Below, piece by piece: positions 19,162 to 28,233 of a stretch of 64,000 bases of DNA. How positions within the stretch are numbered: the stretch's first letter is position 1; the number at the start of each line of letters is the position of its first letter. The notes under the pieces are model-generated. The model had not been told where the DNA came from. It worked only from the letters and a program-made list of their open reading frames with translations, and did no database searches. Both the position numbers and the translations under genes were made by a program. Source of the stretch: Roseovarius pelagicus (lineage in GTDB: Bacteria; Pseudomonadota; Alphaproteobacteria; Rhodobacterales; Rhodobacteraceae); NCBI RefSeq assembly GCF_025639885.1, contig NZ_CP106738.1, positions 868,001 through 932,000 on the forward strand, read 5' to 3'.

Positions 19162-22100
19162 CAACGAGATCCGCAGCCGGTTTATCCTGCCCAAACTGAT
19201 CCGGCACGAACACGTTACCCGCACTGGCCAGAATATTGAGCACACCGCTCTTCACTTGATCAACCGAAGAGAAGAGCGGGTAGGTATTCTCGGCAACGAC
19301 ATTGAGAGTTGCGGATTGGGTGATCGCATTCGAGCCGATTTCGGCCAGCGTTTCGCCATGCATCAGCCCCACGGAGGCCGCAACCATCCCCACCTTGTCA
19401 AAGTCGCTGGCCAGCTTCTCTTCTTCCACGCCCGCGAATTTGGCTATATTCTTACGGATCAGGGTAAGCTTGGGTGCCTGCGCTGTTGTGCGCCGTGTTA
19501 TGCCCTTACCACCCTCCGCGGCCGCGACAAATTTCTTGCCTGCTTTCACCGACAACGCTCCGGCAAGGGTCGTAGCCGTCACGGTACTCAGCTGGGTCAA
19601 AATAGTGTCGCGTTCTTCGCCCGGCGATCCGAGCTCATGGTAGGTGCCGCCCAATGTCGCGCGGTTCGTCACATCATCGATCTGCACATCAAAGGCGAGG
19701 CCGACGCCCGCATTTGGTTTCGGCTCTTCCTCGGGGCCGAACTTTGGTTTGATCAACTTGTCCTTGAAGGCCAGAGCCTGCGCTTTGAGCTCTTCCGTTT
19801 TGTTTCTGAACAGGATCGACGGCGTCTCAACATTCACAAGGCCCAGTCGCGCCTCTGTCACGCTGCGCTTCTGAAAATACTGGGTCGTGGCGTCCAACGT
19901 GATGTCGCCCGTGGCACCCAGAGAACCGCCATCGCCCACTGCCACTTCGGTCAGGGCATTTGAGACGCCCACATTTATCGCCAGCGCGAAGGTACCGGTT
20001 TCCTTGGCATCGGCAAAAATTTCCTGCGTGTGGTTCACGCCTGAAAGAGCCTCGATCAGCAGATCACCACTCTGCGCATTGGCAACGGTATCGGTGATCA
20101 GCGTCTGATTGGTAAGGTTGCGCACGGCAACGATGAATCCCAAGGCCACGTCTGCCAGACCGATGGGCTTGATTTTGATCGAATGATCCTCAAACGCCGT
20201 ACTATGGATACTGATGTCAGTGCCCGAAATGAGCCCGCTCTCGTCTATGTTGACGCGGGAATCGGCGGTGGAATTCGCAACAGCGACGCCAAGCACGACA
20301 CCAATGCCGCCCATGTTATAGCGGCTGGTCGCGTGCGACTGAATGTACAACCCGTCTGCCGATCCGTCAGTGCCGGCAAATTCCGTTGGAATATCCACGA
20401 TTTTGCGCAGCGGGTTTCCCGCCGCAAAGAGCCAGCTATCGCGATTCTGTCCATTGTCGGAGAATTGGCCAGACTGGCGGTCCTCCGGCTTGGTCAGTGG
20501 CTTTGCCTGCCATTCACCAGTGGCCGTAAGTGATGAGCCAGAGATTTCAACCAGCGACGTTGCCTCGGAACCATTGAATTCAAAAATACCTTGCAAGGCG
20601 GTTAGCTGGCTCTCGATTTCGTCGGTGCCGCGGTCGTGCAGACGTCCGATCCGTTCCCCGAGGCTGGTCAGGTCTTTCAACAATTCCGATGTCGTGTTGT
20701 TCGCGCCGCCAACTGTCACGAGATCAGCAATTGCTGCCTCATCGTCATAGTTACCGCCAACCTGCCGCGACGTTTCGGCAAGGGAATTCACGACAATGGC
20801 ACCGCCATTCAGCGTCGAATCCGTGATCTTGACGCTGGCCGTCACCGCGTCCGTCTCGACAAAGATTGCCGCGACCTCGTCAAAGTTGCTCGCCAAGAGC
20901 GCGATCAACCCATCTTTGTCTGTTCCCGCTGTTGCCGTGGCCGATAGATTGCTGCCGCTCTTGACCGACACGTTCTGGCCTTGCGCGATAAGATCACCGG
21001 CGCTCGTCTGAGCCGCGTTACTGGTCGTGATCTGACCGTCGATTGTCAGCGAACCGGGCATCAGACCGTCACGCGCGGCGGCAGCTTCGCTCGCCGTCGT
21101 AGGATCTGCCAACAGCATCATGTCACCGCCGTCGGTCACTGTGGTGCCCGAGACGGTGATCTGGGGTGCGCGAAGAACACTCGACCCGCGCTTGTCACGT
21201 GATGCGCCACCCGTGGCAAAACGCCCCTGCATGGTGATTGCGTCCTGCGCCGCGATCGACACCAGCCCACCATCGCCCCCTGTCGATGTCGCCTCTATCT
21301 TTAGCGCGGTCTCCAGCACCGCCGTCTTGCGGGTAAAGAGGATAACAGACCCGCTGTCGTTATCGGCACCGGGCGCTGCGGTGACATCGATGGTGCCCCC
21401 CGCGATCAGGGCACCTTCGGACCGGGCCGCCACGACACCACCGGTCGTTTTACGTTTGGCGGCGATACGGCCCTGCAATTTCATTTCGCCCTGAGACAGC
21501 AAGCGGACGACACCCCCCTGCACACTGATGCCCGCCGCCTCGGCGTAGCCATCCTTGTTCAACGCGGGTACAAGCCGTCCCTCTGCGTCAATAGAACTGT
21601 CCTCGACGGATATGGTGCCATCGACCAGCATTCGCGCACCAGCCCGAAGGTCCAGCCGCCGTGCATTGATTGTCCCGAAAATTTCGATATTCGCGCTGGA
21701 ATTCAGCGGCTCAGTGCCCGCAAACAATCTGGCCGTGACGGACGTGCCGCCATTGGCCTGATCCGTCAGCTGCGACTGGTAGTCAGCCGTCGGGGTGCTC
21801 ATCGTCAGCGCGCCGGCGTTGATCACCCCACTCGCCCCAACAACGAACCCGTCACGGTTCACGTAGTAATGATTGCCGCCGACCGTTACGCCGCCCGCCC
21901 CTGTGTCGATCTGGGCGTTCAGCGTGCCATCGATCCTCGACAGACCACCATCAATGATGTTGATCAGTTGTTGTGTTCCATCCGGCTGAACAACGTTCGC
22001 AGTCTGGCCTGTGCCGATGTTGAAATTGTCGAATTGATTGAACGCCGTCGCGCCCTGGATATTTGTCGTCGTAACCGTTGCCGTGCCGCCACCTTGGGTG

Positions 22101-22276
22101 ATCGACGTCCCCGTACCCGCCCCTGTGGTGATATCAACGGCGGCCGATGTCGCGGCGGCCGGTGCGACCTGCCCCACCATCAGCGCGACACTCGCGACCC
22201 ATGCCGTTGCCTCGCTCGCAATGCTTTTTAGCGTGCGGCGATGCCGGATTATCCGTGTCGTGCGGATCGGTTTCAT
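19139..22276 (-). CDS. Giant two-partner-secreted filamentous adhesin (TpsA), N-terminal part
   Basis: 1,045 residues. An extended signal peptide (basic residues 1-20, hydrophobic core around SVALMVGQVAPAAA) is followed by the TPS/hemagglutination-activity domain at about 45-260, with the family-like AFNQFDNFNI and VNRDGFVVGASG stretches, then the first fibre repeats. The frame ends early after VVRGDRRS. Removing one base in the AA at 19160-19161 joins ADLVV directly to EVIDAVDPRS in the long downstream frame, giving a protein of about 6,658 residues. A possible AGGGG ribosome site lies about 12 bases before the ATG. It lies 58 bases after the ialB-like gene, in one operon with tpsB, its presumed outer-membrane transporter. 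Confidence 0.85.
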   Translation of the reverse strand: MKPIRTTRIIRHRRTLKSIASEATAWVASVALMVGQVAPAAATSAAVDITTGAGTGTSITQGGGTATVTTTNIQGATAFNQFDNFNIGTGQTANVVQPDGTQQLINIIDGGLSRIDGTLNAQIDTGAGGVTVGGNHYYVNRDGFVVGASGVINAGALTMSTPTADYQSQLTDQANGGTSVTARLFAGTEPLNSSANIEIFGTINARRLDLRAGARMLVDGTISVEDSSIDAEGRLVPALNKDGYAEAAGISVQGGVVRLLSQGEMKLQGRIAAKRKTTGGVVAARSEGALIAGGTIDVTAAPGADNDSGSVILFTRKTAVLETALKIEATSTGGDGGLVSIAAQDAITMQGRFATGGASRDKRGSSVLRAPQITVSGTTVTDGGDMMLLADPTTASEAAAARDGLMPGSLTIDGQITTSNAAQTSAGDLIAQGQNVSVKSGSNLSATATAGTDKDGLIALLASNFDEVAAIFVETDAVTASVKITDSTLNGGAIVVNSLAETSRQVGGNYDDEAAIADLVTVGGANNTTSELLKDLTSLGERIGRLHDRGTDEIESQLTALQGIFEFNGSEATSLVEISGSSLTATGEWQAKPLTKPEDRQSGQFSDNGQNRDSWLFAAGNPLRKIVDIPTEFAGTDGSADGLYIQSHATSRYNMGGIGVVLGVAVANSTADSRVNIDESGLISGTDISIHSTAFEDHSIKIKPIGLADVALGFIVAVRNLTNQTLITDTVANAQSGDLLIEALSGVNHTQEIFADAKETGTFALAINVGVSNALTEVAVGDGGSLGATGDITLDATTQYFQKRSVTEARLGLVNVETPSILFRNKTEELKAQALAFKDKLIKPKFGPEEEPKPNAGVGLAFDVQIDDVTNRATLGGTYHELGSPGEERDTILTQLSTVTATTLAGALSVKAGKKFVAAAEGGKGITRRTTAQAPKLTLIRKNIAKFAGVEEEKLASDFDKVGMVAASVGLMHGETLAEIGSNAITQSATLNVVAENTYPLFSSVDQVKSGVLNILASAGNVFVPDQFGQDKPAADLVVRGDRRS
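19158..19163 (-). other. Single-base frameshift inside the adhesin gene
   Basis: On the coding strand GTTGTTCGAG reads L-V-V-R and soon stops; dropping one T (GTTGTCGAG) gives V-V-E and enters the 5,620-codon open frame. The out-of-frame head of the downstream frame contains three cysteines in 14 residues, whereas I see none in the genuine protein, which supports placing the junction here. No homopolymer longer than two bases is present. It is either a sequencing indel or a very recent mutation, because nothing downstream has decayed. Confidence 0.8.
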
Positions 22277-22334
22277 GGCGTCATATCCCCTAGGATTTCC
22301 CCCGGCGCCTAAGATCAGGCACCGGGGGTCTTGG

Positions 22335-22949
22335 TCATTCGGTCGTCGTCTCCGCCGGTTCGGCTGTAGCGGCGCGTAGTGCAGTCAGAGCTTCGGCAAA
22401 CCGCGAGATGTCCACGCTCAGAATGAGCGGATCAGCCTCGGCGGACATACGAAAGCCGAACAGCAGCGCGTCACGTTCCGCGAAAAGCGCCAGTTCGTCC
22501 TCGTCAAGCGGTGCGGCAGCCTCGCAGATATCGCCGAGGCAGCGTTGCCATATCATCTCTCGTTGCTCGGTGTCGTCATCCCCGGCAAACCTGTAAACGG
22601 CACCGCCGGGCAGATATGTCCCCATCGGCGTTTGCGCCAGCAGGATAGCACCATCTGAAACCGGCACCGCGACGAAGCGCGCGACCAGCTGGCCGTTTTC
22701 ACGCAGCGATTGCTCTTGTACCAGACGACAGACTGTCCGGCGCACCGTCGCGGCCTCGCAGGCCACAATCCAGTCCCCGAACGATGCGTTATTGGCGAGG
22801 TCAACCGGTGCGGCATCTGTCGCCGCTGTGCTATCTTCTACCGCGGGCGCATCGTCACTCTGTGCAATAGCCTGCGCCACGCCTAGTCCAAACGTCATTG
22901 CGCCGACGAGCAACACAGACTGCAATTGGGTTGTCAGTTCTTTCATCAT
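22335..22949 (-). CDS. IalB-family periplasmic protein, second copy in secretion operon
   Basis: About 204 residues with a signal peptide ending near AQAIAQ and a domain resembling invasion-associated locus B (IalB): FGDWIVACE, TVCRL and later QRCLGDIC, giving four cysteines that could form two disulfides. IalB proteins are secreted or periplasmic; their biochemistry is unclear. It lies between tpsB and tpsA, 66 bases after the former and 58 before the latter, so it is probably cotranscribed with them and may assist adhesin export or folding. That role is inference. The ATG at 22946 or an ATG at 22988 could also be the start. Confidence 0.7.
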   Translation of the reverse strand: MMKELTTQLQSVLLVGAMTFGLGVAQAIAQSDDAPAVEDSTAATDAAPVDLANNASFGDWIVACEAATVRRTVCRLVQEQSLRENGQLVARFVAVPVSDGAILLAQTPMGTYLPGGAVYRFAGDDDTEQREMIWQRCLGDICEAAAPLDEDELALFAERDALLFGFRMSAEADPLILSVDISRFAEALTALRAATAEPAETTTE

Positions 22950-23015
22950 TCTATTGGGTCTTTCCTGATCGAAGTCGTCAAATTTCATGGTCGGTTGGTC
23001 GTCTGTGTCAGTGTC

Positions 23016-24584
23016 TCAAAACGAATAATCGAGTCCGACATAGATCGTCGGGTCCCCCTTATCCTTGTAGTTCGTAGTATTCGAAAGCGGCACACCAAAG
23101 AGCGCCACGCCTGACACGGCGGGGCCGTATTGAACCCGCAAACCTGCCCCGGCCGACGCTAGCGTTTCGTCGCGCGGAACATTGGCCCCTGCCGCGCGGA
23201 AGGGCACGATGTAGGCCGCATCAAAGAAGGCGAATGGAGTCACGCGCAGTTTGCGCCCGGCCGGTTGCCAAGCCTCTAATCCCGCCAGTTGCAACCGAAC
23301 TGACACACCACTATCACCCGACTGCACATTCGTAGGATAGCCGCGAACCGTATCAACCCCACCCGCAGAAAAGAGGCGCGCAACCGGAATCGCGTCAGTC
23401 AACGCAACTTGCGCACGACCCAGCACATCAAACAACAGGCTATCCGAGAGCGCCTTGGCAAAACTGAAATTTGCATTGAGGATCGTATACCCGCCTTCGG
23501 TCGGGGTGTTGCCCAACGCACTGGCATCACCGACGCGCAGCCCAACATTAAGCGAGAATGTTCGGCCCGTTTCCTGAAGCAGATAGGACAGATTGCCATA
23601 AATCTCGTTGAGTGAAACATCCGAGAACTGCACACCTGCTACACGTGATTTAGATCTCTCCGACCCCACTCCGACCTCAAAAAACCAAGCGGTGCTGGCG
23701 GTGACCGCGATTGGATGACGGTATGCCAGAACGCCCGACAGCGTATCTGACAGGATCGTCACACCATTGACGGGGCTGGTGGTGACAGACGCATCTGAAT
23801 AGCTCAGCGATCCGACAACGCGGCCGCCGTTTGTTCCCACGGGTCGCGAGTAGCCCAATACGAATGACTTGGATTTCTCCGCCGCCTGAATTCTGAACGA
23901 TAGGGTATCGCGCACACCAGTGACGCTGGCCCACCGGGCAAACAGAGTTGCCCGCGCGCGGCCCGTCTCCCTTTGCCCGAAATTGTCCAACGATCCGGTA
24001 AAGGTAAATGGCTTGGGCTCTTCGCCGGAAATGATTGCAGTGGTGGTTCCGGGCGTTTCACCTGGTCTGAACGCGATCTTTGGGCTGATGTCATGCGACA
24101 ATTGATAAATGCGCAGGTCGCGCTCAATCTGCTCAAAATCCGGTCGTTGACCGGGGACCAACGTGATGGTCCGTCGCAAGAAATCCGGATTTGTCCGGTC
24201 CAGCCCGTCGATCTCGACCTGATCAATCCGCGCCTCTACGAGCGATATCCGCAAAATGCCGTCATCCAGAGTTTGAGGCGGCAAAATAACTTGTGCAGTA
24301 ATGATCCCCGCTGCTGAATACAGGCCCTGAATTGCCGCCACCATCTGCGTCAAATCCTCGAACCCGATCGGCCTGCCGATGTAGGGTGCCGCAGCGTCCT
24401 GTAGCGCCGCATCCTCCAGATACGCGCTGTCGTCAAAGGATACGCCTCTAAGCGTAAATGTCTGCGCGTGTGCCGGGGTCGTCAGCACCGCAGCGAATAT
24501 CAACGAAAGGCAAGTAATCAGCGTAGTCGCAAAGAAACGAAACCGGTGTTGAAGCTGTTGGCAGGACCGGTTTGGAAACATCAT
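23016..24584 (-). CDS. TpsB / ShlB-FhaC-HecB outer-membrane secretion protein
   Basis: 522 residues. A signal peptide (cleavage near AHA-QTF) is followed by a POTRA domain at about 42-117 (FTLRGVSF to ARIDQVEIDG), a second POTRA-like region, and a beta-barrel of alternating strands that ends in a C-terminal Phe. The VRGY motif typical of the Omp85/TpsB superfamily is at about residues 413-416. It should translocate the adjacent TpsA adhesin across the outer membrane. The gene overlaps the upstream ialB-like gene by 4 bases (ATGA). Confidence 0.92.
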   Translation of the reverse strand: MMFPNRSCQQLQHRFRFFATTLITCLSLIFAAVLTTPAHAQTFTLRGVSFDDSAYLEDAALQDAAAPYIGRPIGFEDLTQMVAAIQGLYSAAGIITAQVILPPQTLDDGILRISLVEARIDQVEIDGLDRTNPDFLRRTITLVPGQRPDFEQIERDLRIYQLSHDISPKIAFRPGETPGTTTAIISGEEPKPFTFTGSLDNFGQRETGRARATLFARWASVTGVRDTLSFRIQAAEKSKSFVLGYSRPVGTNGGRVVGSLSYSDASVTTSPVNGVTILSDTLSGVLAYRHPIAVTASTAWFFEVGVGSERSKSRVAGVQFSDVSLNEIYGNLSYLLQETGRTFSLNVGLRVGDASALGNTPTEGGYTILNANFSFAKALSDSLLFDVLGRAQVALTDAIPVARLFSAGGVDTVRGYPTNVQSGDSGVSVRLQLAGLEAWQPAGRKLRVTPFAFFDAAYIVPFRAAGANVPRDETLASAGAGLRVQYGPAVSGVALFGVPLSNTTNYKDKGDPTIYVGLDYSF

Positions 24585-25102
24585 TGGGCACTGCTTTCTG
24601 CATAGCGAAACGCGGCTGTCACACCCATGAGAGAAACATCAAAAACAATCGGGGCGGACACCGCACTGGGGCGATACCGCACTTCGGCACGTCGTCCGCG
24701 CTTCCATTTGGTCAGCTCATCTGAGTCCAGAATTCCTGCCGCCACGCACACAGTAGGGCTGCACCGTTGATAGGCCAGTTCCTTGTATGGGGGGGTGACG
24801 CCCACGAACAAGCCACTGCCCAAGTGCACTCCGGATGGTACAATCACCTGTACCTGCGCACCGCCCTTTACAGTCTGTCGTAACCGCAGGGTAGCCAACC
24901 AGAACCGATCATCCTTGGACGAGGCCGTCTGTGCCAATGTGCAGCGTGCGGACAACTCTTCGCATTCGACCGCCCAGGACTGGAATGTTTTCGTTCTGAT
25001 TTCAGCAGGGGCCGGAGTTGCGCTGAAAATCGACAGCATAAGAAGGGCAGCAGTAAGAATACTGGTGAAACGTAGAAGACCAGCCGTGTCAGAACTACAC
25101 AT
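24581..25102 (-). CDS. IalB-family periplasmic protein, first gene of secretion operon
   Basis: About 173 residues from the ATG at 25102; a TTG at 25132 is an alternative start. A hydrophobic signal segment (FTSILTAALLMLSIF) is followed by a domain with the IalB-like cysteine pattern CEELSARC and QRCSPTVC. It begins the four-gene operon and its stop overlaps the tpsB start by 4 bases. Having two different IalB-like genes bracketing tpsB is unusual in my experience. A role as periplasmic chaperone or accessory of the adhesin is inference. Confidence 0.65.
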   Translation of the reverse strand: MCSSDTAGLLRFTSILTAALLMLSIFSATPAPAEIRTKTFQSWAVECEELSARCTLAQTASSKDDRFWLATLRLRQTVKGGAQVQVIVPSGVHLGSGLFVGVTPPYKELAYQRCSPTVCVAAGILDSDELTKWKRGRRAEVRYRPSAVSAPIVFDVSLMGVTAAFRYAESSAQ

Positions 25103-25627
25103 CCGCACCCAAGAACTTTCTAAAGTACTCAATCGAAATCAAAGAACGGGCGAAATGTCGCCCGCATCCATGGTAGAACGGTACTTTCTACATTCCTCTA
25201 CGTCAATTTATTAAGGTTATCAGAAATAAGGGCTTAGGTGCGCTTTCAGCTATCTGGCCCCGCTGCAACGCCGCAAGATCACACGCGATCAGGGTAAACC
25301 TACATTTTATAGGTACTTTTCACGCCTGATCACTCGGGCACGACGGGCATACCTAGCACGGGCCTCGGACGTCGCCTCGCCTCGGAGTGCCCGCAAGTTT
25401 CCACTTATGCACAAGAAGCGGGCACTTAGGCGGTAGCCAACCACCCGAATCGTATGCGTTTTTTGCAGAGAACATGCGCAGCTATAGCCCCCTGAACACC
25501 CTACCGTGCCGTGGCCCGCGCCAGACAGACGCCAGACAGCACACGCGCGACCTCACCATGACGCTTCTTGCTTCTATCGCGGGCCAGTGTGAACGATGTT
25601 CAAATCAGAGGACAATAACGGCGCGCT
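25103..25627 (-). promoter_or_regulatory. Promoter region of the secretion cassette / proS 3' flank
   Basis: About 525 bases with no supported gene. The part nearest the operon is AT-richer than its surroundings. On the minus strand TTGACG (25206-25201) lies 17 bases before a weak TACCGT box. A motif GTACTTT or its complement occurs at 25118-25124, 25181-25187 and 25314-25320, two of them with a neighbouring TACATT. A 9-bp perfect inverted repeat (AGTGCCCGC at 25386-25394, GCGGGCACT at 25418-25426) could form a hairpin between proS and the operon; it has no T-run. Confidence 0.45.
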
Positions 25628-26977
25628 TCACACGCCACCATTAGCCGTAAGGTAAATCGACGCCAGCTTCTGCACGGCCTGTTCGGGCGGCAGCTCTTCG
25701 CTGATCCCGGTGCGGCGGCTGGTCAGCTCGACCACGCCGTTTTTCAGACCACGCGGCCCGACGGTAATGCGCCACGGCAATCCGATCAGGTCCATGGTGG
25801 CGAACTTCCCCCCGCCCGTTCGTTACGATCATCATAAAGGGGGTCCAGTCCCAGCGCAGTCACAGATTGATAGATCGCGTCACACGCGGCGTCGGCTTCG
25901 GTGTCGCCCTGCTTGAGGTTGACGATACCGACGTGGAAGGGCGTGACCCCCTCGGGCCAGATGATGCCGTTATCGTCGTGGCTGGCCTCGATGATCGCGC
26001 CGACCAGACGGCTGACACCGATGCCGTGGCTGCCCATGTGAACCGGCGTCGCTTTGCCGTCGGGCGTCTGTACCGTGGCACCCAACGCGTCCGAATACTT
26101 GGTCCCAAAATAGAAAATCTGGCCCACTTCGATCCCGCGCGCCACGCGACGACGTTCTTCGGGGACCTGATTAAAGAGGGCTTCGTCGTGGGTTTCGTCC
26201 GTGCGCGCATAACGGCTGGTAAACTCGTCCAGCACGGCCTGACATTCCTCAACCGAGATCGAAATCGACCTTGCGATCGCCGAATTTCAGATCGGTGATC
26301 TCGCTGTCATAGAACACCTCTGACTCGCCTGTATCCGCCAGCACGAGGAATTCATGGGTATCATCACCGCCAATCGGGCCACTATCCGCGCGCATCGGGA
26401 TCGCCTGCAATCCCATTCGTTCGTAGGTGCGCAGATACGTCACAAGGTGGCGATTATAGGCATGTAGGGCCGCTTCCTTGGACACGTCAAAGTTATAACC
26501 GTCCTTCATCAGAAACTCGCGGCCGCGCATCACGCCGAACCGCGGGCGGATCTCGTCGCGGAATTTCCACTGGATATGATACAGCGTCAGCGGCAGGTCC
26601 TTGTAGCTGCCGACATGGGCGCGGAAAATATCCGTAATCAGTTCTTCGTTGGTCGGACCATAGAGCATATCGCGCCCCTGCCGGTCCTTGATCCGCAGCA
26701 TCTCCTCGCCATAGTCGTCAAAGCGTCCGCTCTCGCGCCAGAGGTCCGCCGATTGCAGCGTCGGCATCAGCATCGGGATGTGACCGGCGCGCATCTGCTC
26801 TTCATGCACGATGTTTTCCAGCTTGCGCAGCACCTTGAAACCCAGCGGCAACCACGAATAAATCCCGGCACTGGCCTGCTTGATCATGCCTGCGCGCAAC
26901 ATCAGCCGGTGGCTGACGATCTGCGCCTCCGACGGGGTCTCTTTGAGGACAGGCAGGAAGTAACGGGAGAGACGCAT
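25628..26977 (-). pseudogene. proS: Prolyl-tRNA synthetase, interrupted by two compensating single-base frameshifts
   Basis: Charges tRNA-Pro with proline and is normally essential. The frame starts [20 protein letters not shown] and holds class II motif 2 ([17 protein letters not shown]) and, in the second piece, the motif 3 region ([15 protein letters not shown]). An extra base near 26254-26260 breaks the frame at KVDFD; removing it restores [17 protein letters not shown]. One base is missing from the C6 run at 25808-25813; restoring it gives [19 protein letters not shown] to the natural stop. The net length is 450 codons, normal for the alphaproteobacterial short form. An essential gene with two compensating indels, one in a homopolymer, most likely reflects sequencing error, so the real gene is probably intact. 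Confidence 0.85.
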
Positions 26978-27174
26978 GGGATTACCTCGGGGGCATGTGT
27001 TGGACTGAGCCCCCGTTTATGGGTTTGCGCGGGTCCAGACAAGCCATCTCGACCGTGTTCGATCCCGCCGCGTCCATCGCTGTCGACGAATAGGGCATGT
27101 CTACTTTTGCTGCGGCGGGCCTTGAAAGGGCGCGCTGCATGGGCGATGTGTAGGATTACTCAGCCGGAGCGCGC

Positions 27175-28233
27175 ATGGCCCTGACCGTCAAGACACAGAT
27201 AAAATCCTGGGGAATCGCTGCGGCGGTGTTCCTGCTTGTGATGTGGATTCTGGGCAATGTGATCCTGCCGTTCGTTCTGGGCGGCGCGATTGCATACTTC
27301 CTCGATCCGGTCGCTGACCGGTTAGAACGCATGGGCCTGTCGCGTGCCTTGTCGGTTGTCGTGATTACGCTGGTTGCGCTGTTGCTCTTTATCATCATGG
27401 CGCTGCTTGTGGTGCCCACGCTGGTTTCGCAGACCACCGCGCTGATCGAGACGGCCCCACAGCTATTTGCTGATTTGCAAAGCTTCCTCACCAAGAGATT
27501 CCCCGAGCTTGTCGATACCGAATCGACCTTGCGTCAGTCGCTGACCGCAGTGGGCGAGACGATTCAGGAACGTGGCGGACAGCTGCTGGAAGCCGTGCTT
27601 GGGTCGGTGTCATCGCTGATCAGCGTGATCGTTCTCTTTGTGATCGTGCCGGTCGTCGCCTTTTACCTGCTCTATGACTGGGATCGCATGATCGCGCAGA
27701 TTGATGACATGCTACCGCGCGAGCACGCACCGACCATCCGCCGTCTGGCCCGCGACATCGACAAAACTTTGGCCAGCTTCATTCGCGGGATGGGCACGGT
27801 CAGCCTGATTCTGGGCACATATTATGCGCTGGCGCTGATGCTGGTGGGGCTGCAATTCGGCCTCGTCGTGGGGGCGATTGCGGGGTTGATCACGTTCATC
27901 CCGTATGTCGGCGCGCTGGTTGGTGGGGCTCTGGCCATTGGTCTCGCGCTGTTTCAGTTCTGGGGCGACTGGGTGTCGATTGGTCTGGTCGCCGGTATTT
28001 TCGTGATTGGTCAGATCGTAGAAGGCAATATACTGACGCCCAAATTGGTCGGCAGCTCCGTCGGCCTGCACCCTGTCTGGCTGATCTTCGCACTCTCGGT
28101 TTTCGGCGCACTGTTCGGATTCGTCGGCATGCTGGTGGCAGTCCCCGTCGCGGCGGCCATCGGCGTCTTGGCGCGCTTTGCCATCAGTCAGTACAAGAAC
28201 AGTTCGCTTTACCGTGGACCGGGCGACGTCTGA
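27175..28233 (+). CDS. AI-2E family (UPF0118) inner-membrane permease
   Basis: 352 residues with the AI-2E/PerM family layout: two N-terminal membrane segments, an amphipathic cytoplasmic stretch, and a block of C-terminal segments including GLITFIPYVGALVGGALAIG and the end region VGMLVAVPVAAAIGVL. Family members export varied small molecules or ions; the substrate here cannot be read from sequence. A GGAG ribosome site precedes the ATG. Its stop overlaps the hdaA start (TGATG), so it leads an operon with hdaA. I remember this pair, followed by ppk and ppx, in other Rhodobacterales. Confidence 0.85.
   Translation: MALTVKTQIKSWGIAAAVFLLVMWILGNVILPFVLGGAIAYFLDPVADRLERMGLSRALSVVVITLVALLLFIIMALLVVPTLVSQTTALIETAPQLFADLQSFLTKRFPELVDTESTLRQSLTAVGETIQERGGQLLEAVLGSVSSLISVIVLFVIVPVVAFYLLYDWDRMIAQIDDMLPREHAPTIRRLARDIDKTLASFIRGMGTVSLILGTYYALALMLVGLQFGLVVGAIAGLITFIPYVGALVGGALAIGLALFQFWGDWVSIGLVAGIFVIGQIVEGNILTPKLVGSSVGLHPVWLIFALSVFGALFGFVGMLVAVPVAAAIGVLARFAISQYKNSSLYRGPGDV

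Noticed and set aside
19139..19165. RGD tripeptide at the end of the N-terminal adhesin part
   Set aside because: It lies just after the frameshift, in the wrong frame, and would not exist in the corrected protein.
25786..26235. A separate gene starting with a GTG at 26235
   Set aside because: It is the middle part of proS after the first frameshift.
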